Source: Luffa acutangula (lineage: Eukaryota; Streptophyta; Magnoliopsida; Cucurbitales; Cucurbitaceae). From it: a stretch of 64,000 nt of DNA. The translations under genes were made by a program, and so were the position numbers. This document shows, in pieces, positions 46,615 through 59,172 of the stretch. Location of the stretch: NCBI GenBank assembly GCA_036850905.1, contig CM072089.1, positions 6,944,001 to 7,008,000 on the forward strand, given 5' to 3'. The notes under the pieces were generated by a model, which made no database searches, was not told the origin of the DNA, and saw only the letters and a program-made list of their open reading frames with translations. Numbering within the stretch: position 1 is the stretch's first letter; every line of letters begins with the position of its first letter.

Positions 46615-49062
46615 CTATGACATGGAAGCATCGCCTGTGAATTGGGATATCTTTTGAAAAATAATGGGGGCCCCATATTGTGGATAAAGAAGCATCAAGA
46701 CCGTTGGTGCATGCTGATAGGTGGGAGCCAATCGAAACGAGAATCGTTGAAGTATGATTGCCATTGCCAACTTTGCTTGTAAAAGGGCCAAGTTTTGGCC
46801 AATGCAAGTACGAACACCAAGTCCAAACGGAATGAACCCTGCTGGATGATTTCCAGCACGACCCACTCCTTCTGAGAATCGCCCTGGATTAAACTCACTC
46901 GCATCATTCCCCCAAATACTTTGATCGTGATGGACGGCCAGAATTGGAATCAAAAACTCCGTCCCACGCGGAATCATCCGCCCTCCTAGCTCCACGTCAG
47001 CCTTTGCACGTCTAATGGTAGCGACAGTGGGCGGGTACAATCGTAGGGACTCGTTTAGTATCATGCTCAACTGCCACACCAAATGATTCCCCAAACAAAA
47101 ATAAAGAAGTTTTGGTAAGTAGGAAGGGGCTGAAAATGTTGTATCCAAAATGACAAAGAAGAAACAAGAAGTTGCTATCAAAAAACCAAGCAATGTAAAG
47201 CAAAAGTTGGCAGTTTAGTTTTTCTTAGCAAAGAAACAAAAACACCAAACTAAATGACAAAAACAAAATTTCTAAACTACCATATTTCTTTAATCCAATT
47301 TAAAACACTGCCCCTAACAATAACATGTACTATAATTAATTAACATAAACAAAATTAAATCCACACCACTCCTTATGAATGGCACAATCCAATATTTTGT
47401 TAATATTATATTGGGTTTTATAATATCCATAAATTTAGTACACATAACGTTGCGTGATCATAATAAATAAATGACTGGTGGGTCTTATTTTAATCCATCA
47501 CATATTCTTATCAATATAATCCATAAGTCGTTATTACCATTTTTCATTTTTTCTTTTTTTAAATAATGATAAAATAGAAATATATAGGAAAAAGAAAAAG
47601 AAAAAGAAAAAGAAAAGTGCTTACGATCTTCAACTTAGAAACATCATCTCTGGAGGGGAGGGCACGTGGACCGCACACGCTAAGGACCTCGTCACGTGCC
47701 TGGATTTGCCACTGTGGATGCATTGCCAGCAAGACAGTAGTCCACGTCAGCAGATTGGAAGTGGTCTGTTTGCCAGCAAAGAAGAAGCTTTTGCACTCTT
47801 CAACAATGTCGTGGACGGTAATATTATTATTGTTTAATGAAGAACAAGAAGATGAGTTGGAAGCTTGAATCATCAGCCCTAATAAATCTTTTGGCCCTTT
47901 TTCATCCATTGCCCAATTTTTCTCTGAATTCCCTTTTCGACCCTCGATCAATTTCATCAACGATTTCTTTATTTCCTTGTCCAATTTCCACGAACTGATA
48001 TTCGTTCTTGTCGGAAGAAATCTGAAAATTAAACCCCAAAAAGATTTTTTCTTTAAAAACAACAATAATTGTATTTATAATTCTAATTGTAAATTGTAAT
48101 TGTAATTGTACCTATAGCCAGGAATGAAGACCTTCTGAAAAGCTTCGGATGCTAATATCATTTGTTGAGTTTGAAGCTTGAAAATCGCTTTTCCATCTTC
48201 ATAGCTACTCCCAAATGCTGTTTTTGTTATGACATCTTCCGTTAGGGTTTGGAAGCAATCGAAAACTTCGATCTCGACCTCGCCGGAGGCCGTGTCGTCC
48301 GCCATGGCCGACCATTTCTCGACCATATCCACCACACTTTCCTCCACCACCGGAATCAGCAACTGCACACCAACAACGTAACCCCACATAAAATATCGAA
48401 TAAAGTTTTGATTTTTAATTTCTATCTCGTACATTCAACGATATAAAATCATTTTTTTACTTTGAGATTCTCCATGTGAAAAGTGGGGGAGATGATTTTG
48501 CGATGGAGAGCCCATTTTTGATCCTTGAGGGTGAGGAGGCCGTCCCCTTCGAGCTGTTTGACGAGAGGATGAGCTTCGTTCTTCTCGTAGAAATCGGAGT
48601 TGGTGGTCAAGATTTCTCGGATCATGTCCGGGTCCGACACCGCCACTCGAACGATGGGTCCGAACCAGATCAGAAATGTCGAACCTACAAAATCAAGCCA
48701 GAGTCAACTCCGACTCTGCAGTTTATAAAAGAGGTTAGAAGTTTGAATGTCTGGTTGTTACCGTAAATTTTCTTCCAGTGATGGTAGAAGGAAAGAACAC
48801 GGGGGAGAATATTGTGGGAGAAATTGGGCATTGGATGGGAAGAAGCAGCGAGCATCATAGAGACGAGTTCTTTGAAGTTACCGATGAAGAAACGATAAGG
48901 AGGGCCTCGAATTCCTTGTCTCAGAAAGTGCTCTTCGATTCTCCGCGGCTTCCACCATAGCGCCACCGCCATTTTTGCACATAAAATCACCACCACGGCG
49001 CACAGCACTGGAACTTTAACTGATTCTAAAGGCGCCGGCGCCGCCGCTGGATTCTCCTTCAT
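46615..49062 (-). CDS. Cytochrome P450, CYP734A/CYP72-clan (brassinosteroid-inactivating type)
   Basis: Five exons on minus join in frame: 49062-48762, 48684-48461, 48362-48112, 48021-47625 and 47070-46615, giving 542 aa. An N-terminal hydrophobic anchor (about 17-37) is followed by 'RGPPYRFFIGN'. The I-helix oxygen-activation motif is 'AGKQTT' (341-346), the K-helix ExxR is E398-R401, and the haem loop 'FGLGVRTCIG' has Cys480 as iron ligand. 'FFAGKQTTSNLLTWTTVLL' and 'FLPTRTNISSWKL' are signatures I associate with CYP734A (BAS1-like) enzymes, which hydroxylate brassinosteroids at C-26 and inactivate them at the ER membrane. An alternative is another CYP72-clan member. A TATTTAAA box lies about 75-85 bp before the ATG (about 49139-49146). 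Confidence 0.88.
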
Positions 49063-49099
49063 TTCACTATTTTTCTTTTTCTTTTTTTGTTTGTTTGGG

Positions 49100-49407
49100 T
49101 AAGGATGGTGTAGTATGAAGGACTGGTTGAGTTGTGGGTTTTAAATAAACAGAAGCATAAGAGAGAGAGAGTGAAACAGCAACAAGCCCAACGCCGTAGG
49201 GGCCGCAATTGCAAATCTAAGGGTCAACGATTTTTTTTTTTTTTTTTTTTTTTTTTGGCTATTTTTCGGTTTATATTTATATATATATATAATATATATT
49301 TGTTTTGGAGGGCAATATTACTCTTGTCCTTTTTCTTCTATTATTATTGTAAGGGGAAAAAAAAGGTTGGCCTCTCTTATTATTCTATTATAAGTGAGCC
49401 CACCTGT

Positions 49408-49462
<55 letters not shown>

Positions 49463-50018
49463 TGGTTGATGGGTGGGTTAGATTTTGCAAATGGGAAAGT
49501 TTGGATTTTATTGGAAAAATTTCTAGTACTGTTGTAGAATTTACATTCATTTATTTATATTGTGAATATCTTTAGTCATAAATAGTTCTTTAATGATGAT
49601 GGATTTTGGAGCACACTTTAAATAATGGTGATATGTTCGACACTTGACAATAAATGATAGTAATATCTATACTATATATTGTATTTTTGTGAGCTAAATA
49701 GGTTGATAAAACAATAGTTTCATACAAAATTTACCAGCTTTTATAGAATTATCTAATAGATAGTTTTTAGTAAATTAAAAGTTAAATTTAGAATTTTAAA
49801 AAATAATAAAATTAAAAATTATATGATGAGTAGGGAGTCATATATTCAAATAGCATGATGTGAATTATAGGGTATAATTAATTGGAAAATGAATGATATA
49901 ATTTTGATTTTTCTTGGGATGGAGGTTAAGGTTAATGATGTTAGGGCATGCCAGGTTAGGTAGGGACGAGTGAGGATTATATTCCCGATCAAAGGATCCT
50001 CGCCAGAAAAAATTATCT

Positions 50019-50066
<48 letters not shown>

Positions 50067-51440
50067 TTTTTAAAATAGAAATAATAAATGGTTAACAAAT
50101 ATATAAATTAACATGTTTTTTTTAATATTCTAATTACAATTTTTGTAATGGAAATAGATCATTTTGAAAAATATGTAATATTTTTAATTGATAATTTAAT
50201 TAGAAAAGTAAATAAATATGTATAAAAGTATTTCTTAAAACTGAGAATAAATCAGGGATAGGGTTAGCTCATCCTCGTCAAAATTATTTAATGAGGTTGT
50301 CACAATGTGCTAACTCTTTCAAATCGATAGATGTAGATCTTAATATTTTTTGTCCCTTAATAATTGTGGGATATAAAATCAAGATACTTTTATCATTTCT
50401 TTATCTTAAATTCTTTTTTTTTTTTTTTTTTTTGAAGAATTCTTTATCTTATATTCAATAATACAAAACTATAAACTTCATATTGTCACGGTCTCATCAA
50501 ATAATTTCTCCCTCATTTGGGGCGAAGCCTCGCATGATTTTTTGTCATCCCTAATGCCAGTTTTTTTGGTATGACGACAAGTGTTGGATTGATTTTATGG
50601 CAAGTGGTTGATGGGTTGATTACTCGAGATTTTGAATTTATGCACACAAGGTCGTTTGAGGGAGTATTAATTTAAATTGATGTGGGTGTTGGAGTTACTC
50701 GGGGGAGATAACTTTTTTTTTTCCAATTACAAAATATTTGGGAGGGTTCGAACCTTTGACCTGAGTGGATCACAACTCTCTTTGTCTCGATCATATTATA
50801 TATTGTATGTGTATCATCTAAGTATAAGGTCATCTTGGTCATTCAACGTAATTATTGGATCATTTTATATGAATTATTGAATGATTTTATTTCAATAGTT
50901 ATTGGAATAATCTTATATAATGGAAATTAAAATTAATATGATAGTAAATGGTTTATTTTATTTATGAAATAGCTAAACTATAAAAATTAATTATATTACA
51001 TGCTTTTAAATGTAGCGTATCAATTCAAGCATAATATCCAATAAGTACATATTATTTTTTTCCTGAAAGTTCAAACTTCAGCCCTACATTTGTAGAACTT
51101 TTAAAAGAAATAATAGATTATCTAAATAATCAAAGTAATTACACATAATAATCATTTGATTTATACTATTACCAATTTAAATGCACGTTTGTATGGAATC
51201 AATGAAACTAATGAGATGTGTATCAGTCAAATAATTAAATTCATGAATTTATAGTGGAAAAAATTAAATTCTTGCCTATAGTCAATTATAGACAACATTC
51301 ATCGAGTCATGGAAAGCTTAATGTTAAATTTTCCAATTTTCAAAATGGTCCTATATTGAAGATATAAATAAAATGTTCATTGTAAATAAAACCAAAACGA
51401 GTGAACTAATAATGATGATATCAATTATGTATTTATACCA
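49100..51440. other. Promoter of the P450 and AT-rich spacer with long homopolymers
   Basis: Upstream of the P450 start. It contains a T run (49231-49256), an A run of 49 bases (49410-49458) and a T run of 42 (50023-50064). A B-box-like 'gggttcgaacc' on minus at about 50735-50750 is probably a SINE remnant. No gene is recognised. Confidence 0.5.
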
Positions 51441-51576
51441 TGTTGGAAAATTTTTATTTGTGTCTATTGAAGATTCCACGTTGAAAGGTAAGTGGAAGAC
51501 CTCACAATTTATAAGATAAATGGATTACTCCACTCATTGTCAATTGGTTTTGAGATTGAACCTTATGTTATCTAAT
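51441..51576 (+). repeat. Degenerate TRIM/solo LTR
   Basis: It begins TGTTGGAAA and continues 'gattccacgttgaaaggtaa', 'gacctcacaatttataagat', 'ttactccactcattg' and 'ttttgagattgaacc'. These phrases match, in order, both terminal repeats of the TRIM at 60557-60893. About 25 bp of foreign sequence separates the first and second blocks. No target duplication was found. Confidence 0.55.
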
Positions 51577-54500
51577 GATGTCGGTGTATTAGGATTGGTT
51601 CTTCAAAATTAAAAGTTCAGATAAAAACCCTTTCCAAGAATTGATTTTAAAAACCAAAATTTCTGTTCTCTTAAAGAAAGGAAGAATATTTCTTAAAAAA
51701 CGTATATAAACATTTCAGTTCAAAAGTAATCATTCATTTACCATAATAATGTATAAGTATTGATATAAGATTGTCTCTTTAATAAAATTCTTATTTCAAA
51801 GAAAAGATTGAATTAACTTAATCTTTTGAATTAATTGATGATTTAATATGGCATTGAACATGAAGTGAAGTGCTCAAACTCTTATAAAGTCATTTACTTT
51901 TTAATTAATATTGATTTTCCTTCGTTGGACCTTTTACAAATGTATAGTTTTTGAGTTAGTGATTTAAAAAGTAATGCATAATTTTTTTCAAAAAAAAAAA
52001 AAAAAAAAGTAATACATAAATATACATGCAAATATAAAATTAAAATTGAAAAAAAAAGAAAGAAAAAAAACGCATCTTTCCAAATTCATAGGTGAAAAAA
52101 AAATGCAAACACGAAAATATATTTCAAAAGAAAACATCTATTTCCAAAAGTATTTCATGAAGCGCTCCCACGGTCGTCCCATTTCGGCAATATAATATTC
52201 ATATTAATCAAAAATAGTAATTAATTAATTTAATTAACATATAATAACCCTATCCTATAAAAGAATTATATATATATGCTTCAAAAAAAAAAAAGAATTA
52301 TATATATATATAGTTAATACATTAATGAGAACTAAATTTTTTAGTAGGTAGCTGGATGATGGGATATTGGATGGAACATTTTTCAATCCAATTATTTGGT
52401 GTCTTATTTTCCTTTTTCCATTTCTTTTCTTAAAAAAATTATTCATTTTTGTAGACGTTTCCATGATGATTCAATATTCATTTACCATTTTTCTACAGTA
52501 AAAAAATATATGGCTGGACAAAAAGCCTGGGGGAAGGGGAGAAGTATTTAGTTTTGAAGTATTTTACAATAATTTTAAGGTTAATTAATTTATACCCTTC
52601 TTCTTTTTTTGAAAAAAATTATACCCTTCTTCTACCTTTATATATTTGTTCAAATTTTATCTCTATATATTTTAAATTAATTTTCATTGAGACACTTAGA
52701 TGACATCAACATGAGTTAAAAGATTATATCAATGCCACATCATTGTCATATTAGATGACAACGCTATTAAAATTAATAAATTGGAGTATAAAGACAAATT
52801 TTAAAATTTTAAAAGTATAAAAACAAAGTTGACATAATGATGAAAATAGGGATATAGAAAAATATAGTTTAATCCAATTTCAATGGCTTGCGTTAGTAAT
52901 TTTAAATTATTTGTCTTATCATATAGAAACAAAAAAAATTATGCCTTTTTTATATGGTCATTTAGTTTCTTAAAAGATAAATATAAATATACATTATCTC
53001 TATCTATAGAGAGAACAAATCCATTGAATAAAATGTAGTTTATTTAGAGGCAAGATGACAATATGACGGTGACAAAGAATGTCCATATTCACATTACATA
53101 TGCCATTTACATTTATTTTCTACTTAGATAAGGAGGAGAGAATAAATTTTTCTTCACATCATCTAACTTTTTATATACAAACACACATATTTGAGTGAAT
53201 GCCAAAAACAATCTATTTCAAACAAAAAATAAAAACGTAAAGTTACACTTTAAAAATAATTAAAATTTTATACGAAAGAAAAGCATATTCGTGATTTCGA
53301 GTTTAATTTCTTCATCCTTTAACTAAAGTTTATATAAAGAAAAGACTTTCCAAATAGCTTTAGATATGAAAAAAGATAGTTTTAAAAAACTAAAATTTCT
53401 ACCATTATTTTCAAATGGACAAGTAATCAAAGGAGTCCAACTTTCATCCTTAATGTCCTTTTCTCCTATAATACTAAAATCAAAATTTATACTTCAAACC
53501 TATTAATAACAAGCCAATTGACATATTTGAATTAACCCTTGTACCCTTTTCAAAAAATAAACAATTCCTTAAAAGTGATATCAACCACCAAAATAATTTT
53601 TAGATTAAAAAAAGATGAAGATCATATTGATTTATTTATTTATTTTTTTGGGTGAGTGGCTGCCAAATGACAAACCACCACACATCAGGCAGAAGGTGCC
53701 ACACAAAAGAAGCCAAATGAGCCAACTTATCTGCAGAATTATCATTTTTATGGCAGCCCCAAAGTCCTCTACCAGTCAAGTTCTTCAGAGAGACATATAT
53801 AGATGTTCTTTTCTTTCTGAAAAGGCTTTTTTTTTCCTCTTCTCTCTCTATATCCTTCAATACCCTTCACTATTTTTATCTGCCATCACTTGTCTCTGGT
53901 ACCACCTTAAATTTCAAACAAAAACATCTTCACTAATTAGTACTACATTATCCTTTGTCCTATATCGAGTCAATTAAAAAAAAAGCGTGGCAGGATTTAG
54001 TTTCAAAATAAACAATATCATTTCAATACGAAGACAAACATGACACCCTGTTGGACAACGTTGTCTCCCAAACACGTGCATGACATATTCGAAGTTTATG
54101 ATTTTCAAAACTCAAGACGATAGAATTAGGGTTTAATATCTCGGTATGATCATATATGATGATATATCCTTCTCATTGCTTTGTACATTGAAGGGAATCA
54201 TAGAAATGTGACACTCTCTCTCTCTCAAAGCTCTTTCTCTTGTTCAAAAAACATGATCATGGGGGAAGAAAGAAAGAGAAAGAGAGAGAGAGAAGCAGAA
54301 AGGAAGTTGTCGTTTTGGAATGTTGCTCTTAAATTTGTGCACATGGGAACAATGGTGTGTATGTAAGAATTTGTTTGTGAGTTTTAAGTGGGGAAATATG
54401 CTTTAGTTGACCCAACAATGGGTGCCCACAAGGAGCCATCCACTCCCAAACTTTGTCCCAATACACCTCAGACAACTTGGGTCATGTCTTGTCTCCCTAA

Positions 54501-54677
54501 TTTTAAACCTAACTTTTTTTTCATAACCCACCAAAGTTTCTATTAACACCTACTACGTCGTTATAACGCATTTCTCTTTCGGCACAATCCTTCTTAGTCT
54601 TTTCACAATATCTCATTTCTTATCAATTAACAAGTAGAGAAGATATTACGGTAAAAAAGATAGAGAAAATTGGACTT
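51577..54677. other. Intergenic AT-rich spacer
   Basis: A tract at 51990-52007 (A run), TA-rich stretches at 52264-52310 and GA repeats at 54272-54297. No frame has a recognisable domain. Confidence 0.5.
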
Positions 54678-55272
54678 TGTTGGATTTTTTACAAATAAAA
54701 TGTGAAAGAAAGTGATGTTTAAATTCAATTCATGATCCAGAGTTTCAAAATGGATTGAAACATCAAATTCAATTTGAAGTTTCATTTACAAATTTAACAT
54801 ATAGAAGTTAAATTTGGTGTTATAACTCAATTGAGTTATATTTTACGTATGTTTCATTTTTATTTATGTTTTTTCTTTGGAGTTACAAAGCGTTGCTAGC
54901 CTATAAATAACAACTTATTTCTTCATTTGAATAATCTCATTCCATTTGGAGCATTCTTCTTTCTTTTTTCGTTTTTTTGATCCTGAGTCGAGTTGAGAGC
55001 AAGTATCCAAGAGTTCTGCCAGATCCGAATTAGTCGTTGTATCCTGTTGAGACGATTGTTGTAGCCTGCTTGCAACTTGTGCAGAGCGAATAATTGTCTT
55101 CAAGACAGCGCTTTTGTAAGCGTGCCTCAACTATTTATTGTCAATATATTTTGCAACATTTGTCATATATACAGTACATGTATTGTTATTTACACTGTAA
55201 TTGTTAATATCCAGTTAAGGTGTAATCAGTTTGCTAGTGTAACTTAGTTCTTATTCGAGTATATCTCCAACA
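54678..55272 (+). mobile_element. Solo LTR of a second retrotransposon family
   Basis: It starts TGTTGGATTTTTTAC and ends TATCTCCAACA; the termini TGTTGGA/TCCAACA are perfect 7-bp inverted repeats. A 5-bp duplication GACTT flanks it (54673-54677, 55273-55277). A TATAAATAA box lies at about 54902. No internal coding region remains. The minus-strand frame 54915-55130 is inside the LTR and not a gene. Terminal structure suggests a Copia-type LTR, which is an inference. Confidence 0.85.
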
Positions 55273-55277
55273 GACTT

Positions 55278-55686
55278 TTCCCCATAACCCATCAAAGTTA
55301 AATCTAACTCGATGCGTCGGTAAAAAAAAATAGAGAAAGTTGGAGTTGGAGAGTTCAAGGAAGATATGCATGAGAGATTGTCGTTGCAAATGCAAAGTTA
55401 TTTCAATGTCCAACTTTAGTTAGACAAGAGAGTTCATAGAAGAGAGAAACTTTAAAAAAGGGAAAAAATAGAGAATCCATTTGAGGGGGTTTTGCCTTTT
55501 CAAAAACACTTTCTTTTTTTTTTTCTCTCTGAAAAAAGAAAAAAAGAAAAAGAAAGGACAAAGTGAGAACATAACAAAGCCATTGGAGTTATCGAAAATG
55601 ACCAAAAGAATCCAACCAACAAAAGCCTGCAGCTGATGATGTACCTGAATGCCCTTACTCTCTAATTGCACAAAATGCAAATGAAA

Positions 55687-55725
<39 letters not shown>

Positions 55726-56580
55726 GGTGCAGCCATTTATAATATAAACGATTTAAATGATGATCCATCAAAGGCTGCCAGCTTTTCTTTTATTTATTAT
55801 TATTATTTACTAAATAGTAGAATTAATTTTGTCAGTTTATAAAAAATGGGTAGCAGTTGTATTTATTGGCATTTTGTTTAAGGCATTGCCATCCAGACGA
55901 AATTTCCATTCAATTCCACCTTTTTCTAAAAGTCAATTGGATAAGTGTATTTTTTGGCCATATTTTCCTGGTTTATATATGCACCAAAAAAAATATCAAA
56001 TTTTGTTGCTATGTTTTCTCTTTTCTTTCTTTTTTTAAATCTGGAGTTCATAAAAGGAAAAATAAATAAATAAAAATAAAAAGTAAGTGCATGCGTTTGT
56101 TTTTAAATGAATAAAATAAATTGGGGAGTGTAAGTGTTGGAGGAGAAATGGTATTATAAAATTATTCTTGACTCTTTTTTTTTTTTTTTGAAGGTTGATT
56201 TTTGGTTAAAGAAAAGCTTGCGGAGCAAAAAGTGGGATATGCTTATAAATGATTTCCTCACCAAATCCTTCCCCCACCATCTCTCTTTCTCTCGATTTAA
56301 CCTCAAAGATAATGAATTCTTTTTAAATGGGGTGATAAAAACACTTGCGAATATCTATCTTTTAATCAAAACCAGAAATTTTGGTTTAGAATTGGATTGA
56401 ATTAGATGAGAAAGTTTTTTTTTTTTTTTTTTTTTTTTTGTGTCTAATTTTAAATAAGAGGGAGAATCTCTATTTAAATGGAATTAAGGACGGGAAGAGG
56501 AAATTAAAACCATGTGTGTGTATATATATATATCATTAACCACTCACTGACTTGAAAAAAAAATAATAACTTATTATTAT
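55278..56580. other. Intergenic spacer
   Basis: T runs at 55689-55724 and 56417-56439. Sequence 55280-55350 resembles 54515-54677 on the other side of the solo LTR. No gene is recognised. Confidence 0.5.
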
Positions 56581-57205
56581 TATTTTTTTAATACATCAAC
56601 ATTTGGAGGTGGGAGATTCGGATTTTTGACCTCATGGTCGAGGATACATGTTGTTATAGATAATTTTAGATCACTCCGATGTACAAGAAACTGACAAGGA
56701 CAACCCGACGTGAGCCTAGAAATAGGATCGAAAAATGGACTCCGAAGGTGAAACGAGACAAAAGGTCGGGCCAAGGTCGGAGGGACCACGTCTTGGCCCG
56801 ACCACTCGAACCACTTGCGTGGGTCGAGTCTGTTCGCCTCCTTACAGTCCCTGCTGCCCCTGGCCGCCCCGGTTCCGCTCGGTTTAGCCCTGAATCACCT
56901 CCGAACGCTCTCGAAATCCTAGAGCAGGAACAAGTATTTAAACCCTTTTTTTCATCACTAAAGAAGGGATCCTGAACTGTATTTTCGACTCTCTCCTCTT
57001 GCTCTCTTACTCTCCTCCTTCCATTTTTTGACTTAAGCATCGAAGGCGGTGTGGTGCTTGGGTTTTTCTGTCTTGCAGGCCACGTCTTCCCCCCTCTCAA
57101 ACAAATTTACCGTTGGTGGCACGTGAAGATCAGGTGAGTTTTGCCTTTTTAGATTTTGCCATCAACACATGTCAATTACCGCTGAGCTAGACTCGTTTTG
57201 GAAAT
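56581..57205 (-). repeat. SINE split by a solo LTR
   Basis: On minus, the A-box half lies at 57205-57168 ('gagtctagctcagcggtaat' then 'tgacatg'). The B-box half lies at 56651-56585 ('tatcctcgaccatgaggtca', then 'ccgaatctcccacctcc', 'aaatgttgatgta' and an A tail). Removing the LTR and one CATGT duplication restores continuous SINE order. It therefore pre-dates the LTR insertion. Confidence 0.7.
56652..57167 (+). mobile_element. Solo LTR inside a SINE
   Basis: It starts TGTTATAGATAATTTTAG and ends TTGCCATCAACA, flanked by CATGT (56647-56651 and 57168-57172). It is the same family as the LTR at 25909. The hairpin found in its relatives is lost here: 'cttaagcatcgaaggcggtg' is followed by 'tggtgcttggg', a deletion of one stem arm. 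Frames inside (56666-57100) are not proteins. Confidence 0.85.
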
Positions 57206-57790
57206 TAATAACTTAATTTGTTGACTCAAGTATTAGTGGATAATCATATTTGCATTATTGTTTTCTAGAAGAAAATTAAAACATATAATTTGTTTTTTTA
57301 ATCCTAATACCATATGGTTTTCTCAAAAAAAAAAAAAAAAAATCCTAATACCATATGGGTTATTGAAGTAATGAAAAAGGCACTTTGTTTTTGGTAAGAA
57401 ATTGGAGTCTTTTTAAAAGAACAATGTTGACTTCTCCAAGATATAAGAAAAACTTTAAGAATCTGTAAATACTCAATGCCAAATCCATTTCAAAAGAAAA
57501 AAAAAAAACTTTATGATTAATTTTCCATCCATGTAATTATGTGCATATCAATCATCTTTTCCTTTTAATTTTTCATCTTCATAATTTAATTAAGAAGAGA
57601 GTGGATGCTCAATTAATGCGCATTTTATAACTTAGTCAATCATCAACCAAAAAATGATCAATTTCATTACATAGCATGCGCAATTAGCCACCTCACATAA
57701 CACATTCTCTCTATTCATTCTCTTCTTCTTGCTTATCATTGTGACAATGATGTAATTTGGACCTTTACTTCGATGAGATTAAAGTCATTT
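57206..57790. other. Intergenic AT-rich spacer
   Basis: The words 'taatcctaataccatatgg' and similar flank an A run at 57327-57342. No gene is recognised. Confidence 0.5.
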
Positions 57791-57794
57791 TTGC

Positions 57795-57885
57795 TTGTGT
57801 GCTAATCTCAGCATAGTTCAACGAGTTAAAACATATATGTTTAGAGGTTAAAGGTTCAAATCTTCATCCTTACCTATGAGCTTTT
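57795..57885 (+). repeat. Diverged SINE-like repeat
   Basis: An A-box-like 'cagcatagttcaacgagtta', a B-box-like GGTTCAAATCTTC (57853-57865) and then 'ccttacc'. It has the same spacing as the other SINEs but no clear A tail. Confidence 0.45.
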
Positions 57886-58157
57886 TGTTTTCTTGATAGA
57901 AATATATTTTTACTAATTTTTTGTTCAGTTGAGATCTCGAGTGATCAAATATAGTTTTAACTTCTTGTCTAAGACAATATAAAGGATACTGTTGGAGATA
58001 AATCTTCTAAAATATATTTCAACACTAAGGCTTCATTTGTTACCTATTTTTTTTTTTCATTTTTGAACATTAAATTTGTACATACTACTTTGATTTATAA
58101 ATTCAATCAAGAAAAATCTAAAAGTTTTTATTTTTTCTTTGGGAGAATTTTACATCA

Positions 58158-59172
58158 TGTTTGTTAATGGTCAAATTTTGCTCAGGGACTTGCCCCTCAC
58201 TCCACGCAACGACCAACAGTGAATTTGTAAGGAAGCGGGAAGAGCGTGACCTGCAAGACGAACAAACGCTGCACACCGGTGTGGTGTAGGCCACACGCAC
58301 TCCGATGCTTAAGTTAGCTCTTGGCCGAAGAACAAGTAGAGAGTATTTAGGGTTGGATTTTTGCCTACCTCAATGCACCGGCGGTCTCTCCTTTTATAAG
58401 CCCCCATTAGGGTTTCGGAGGCTTCCAATCAGAGCGGTGTTGGGCCTTTGGCCCTGGTCGGCCTCGGTAATGGGCCGAGGCTGAGCACATGCTCGGCCTC
58501 TCCTTAGGATGAGGCCGAGCACTGCTACTGTGGGGCCGGAATGAGCTCCGGCCCTTTTCCCTTCTTCATCCTGGCCTCCTTTAACTCTTGGGCCTGTTTA
58601 CCTGGGCTCATCCTGCACAAAATATCAAAGAACGATTTTGCCTATAACAATGTTGATGGTCAAATTTGGTCGGGAGGACTCACCCGATCTTCACGTGCCA
58701 CCAACGGTAAATTTGTTTGAGAGGGGGGAAGACGTGGCCCGCGAGACAGAAAACCTACACACCGGTGTGGTGCTAGTCACACCGTCTCCGATGCTTAAGT
58801 CAGAAATGGAAGGAGGAGAGCTGGAGAGGAAGAGGAGAGAGTAGAGAGTTCAGGTCCCCTTTTCCAGTGGCGAAGAGGGGTATAAATACTTGCCCATGCT
58901 CCTAAGGTTTTGAGGAATTCGGAGGCGTTTCGGGACAAACCAGGCGGAACCGAGGCGACCAGAGGTGGTAGGGACCAAACGGAGTCGAACGAGCTCAGCC
59001 TCGGCCCATGGCCAAGGCTGAGCAAGGGGTTGGGCCAAAAGCCCGACCCTTTCGGTCTTGGTTCGTCCCACTTGTCGATTTCGTCTCTGGGGTCCATCTT
59101 CCAGCCTTATTTCTGCCCGGTTGTCCTCGTCAGCTCCTTGTACATCGAAGTGGTCCAAAATTACCTATAACA
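58158..59172 (-). mobile_element. Solo LTR interrupted by a second solo LTR
   Basis: The outer LTR consists of TGTT (58158-58161) and, after the nested insert, GATGGTCAAATTTGG...CCTATAACA (58655-59172). It is flanked by CATCA on both sides (58153-58157, 59173-59177). Read on minus it starts TGTTATAGG and ends CATCAACA, the same family as 25909. TATAAATA (about 58881-58888) and the hairpin (58763-58784, one G-T pair) are present. The insert sits four bases from the outer edge. Confidence 0.85.
58162..58649 (-). mobile_element. Nested solo LTR, same family
   Basis: On plus it starts TGTTAATGGTC and ends CCTATAACA, with the 5-bp duplication ATGTT (58157-58161, 58650-58654) formed from the target CA|TGTT at the edge of the outer LTR. 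The hairpin here is a 6-bp stem (58279-58296) with a TATA-like TTATAA about 100 bp away. The internal sequence differs markedly from the outer copy in the middle ('ggcctcggtaatgggccgag'), so it belongs to a different subfamily. Confidence 0.85.

Noticed and set aside
54915..55130. Minus-strand frame with Gln/Ser-rich sequence
   Set aside because: It lies wholly inside the solo LTR at 54678-55272, downstream of its TATA box on the other strand.
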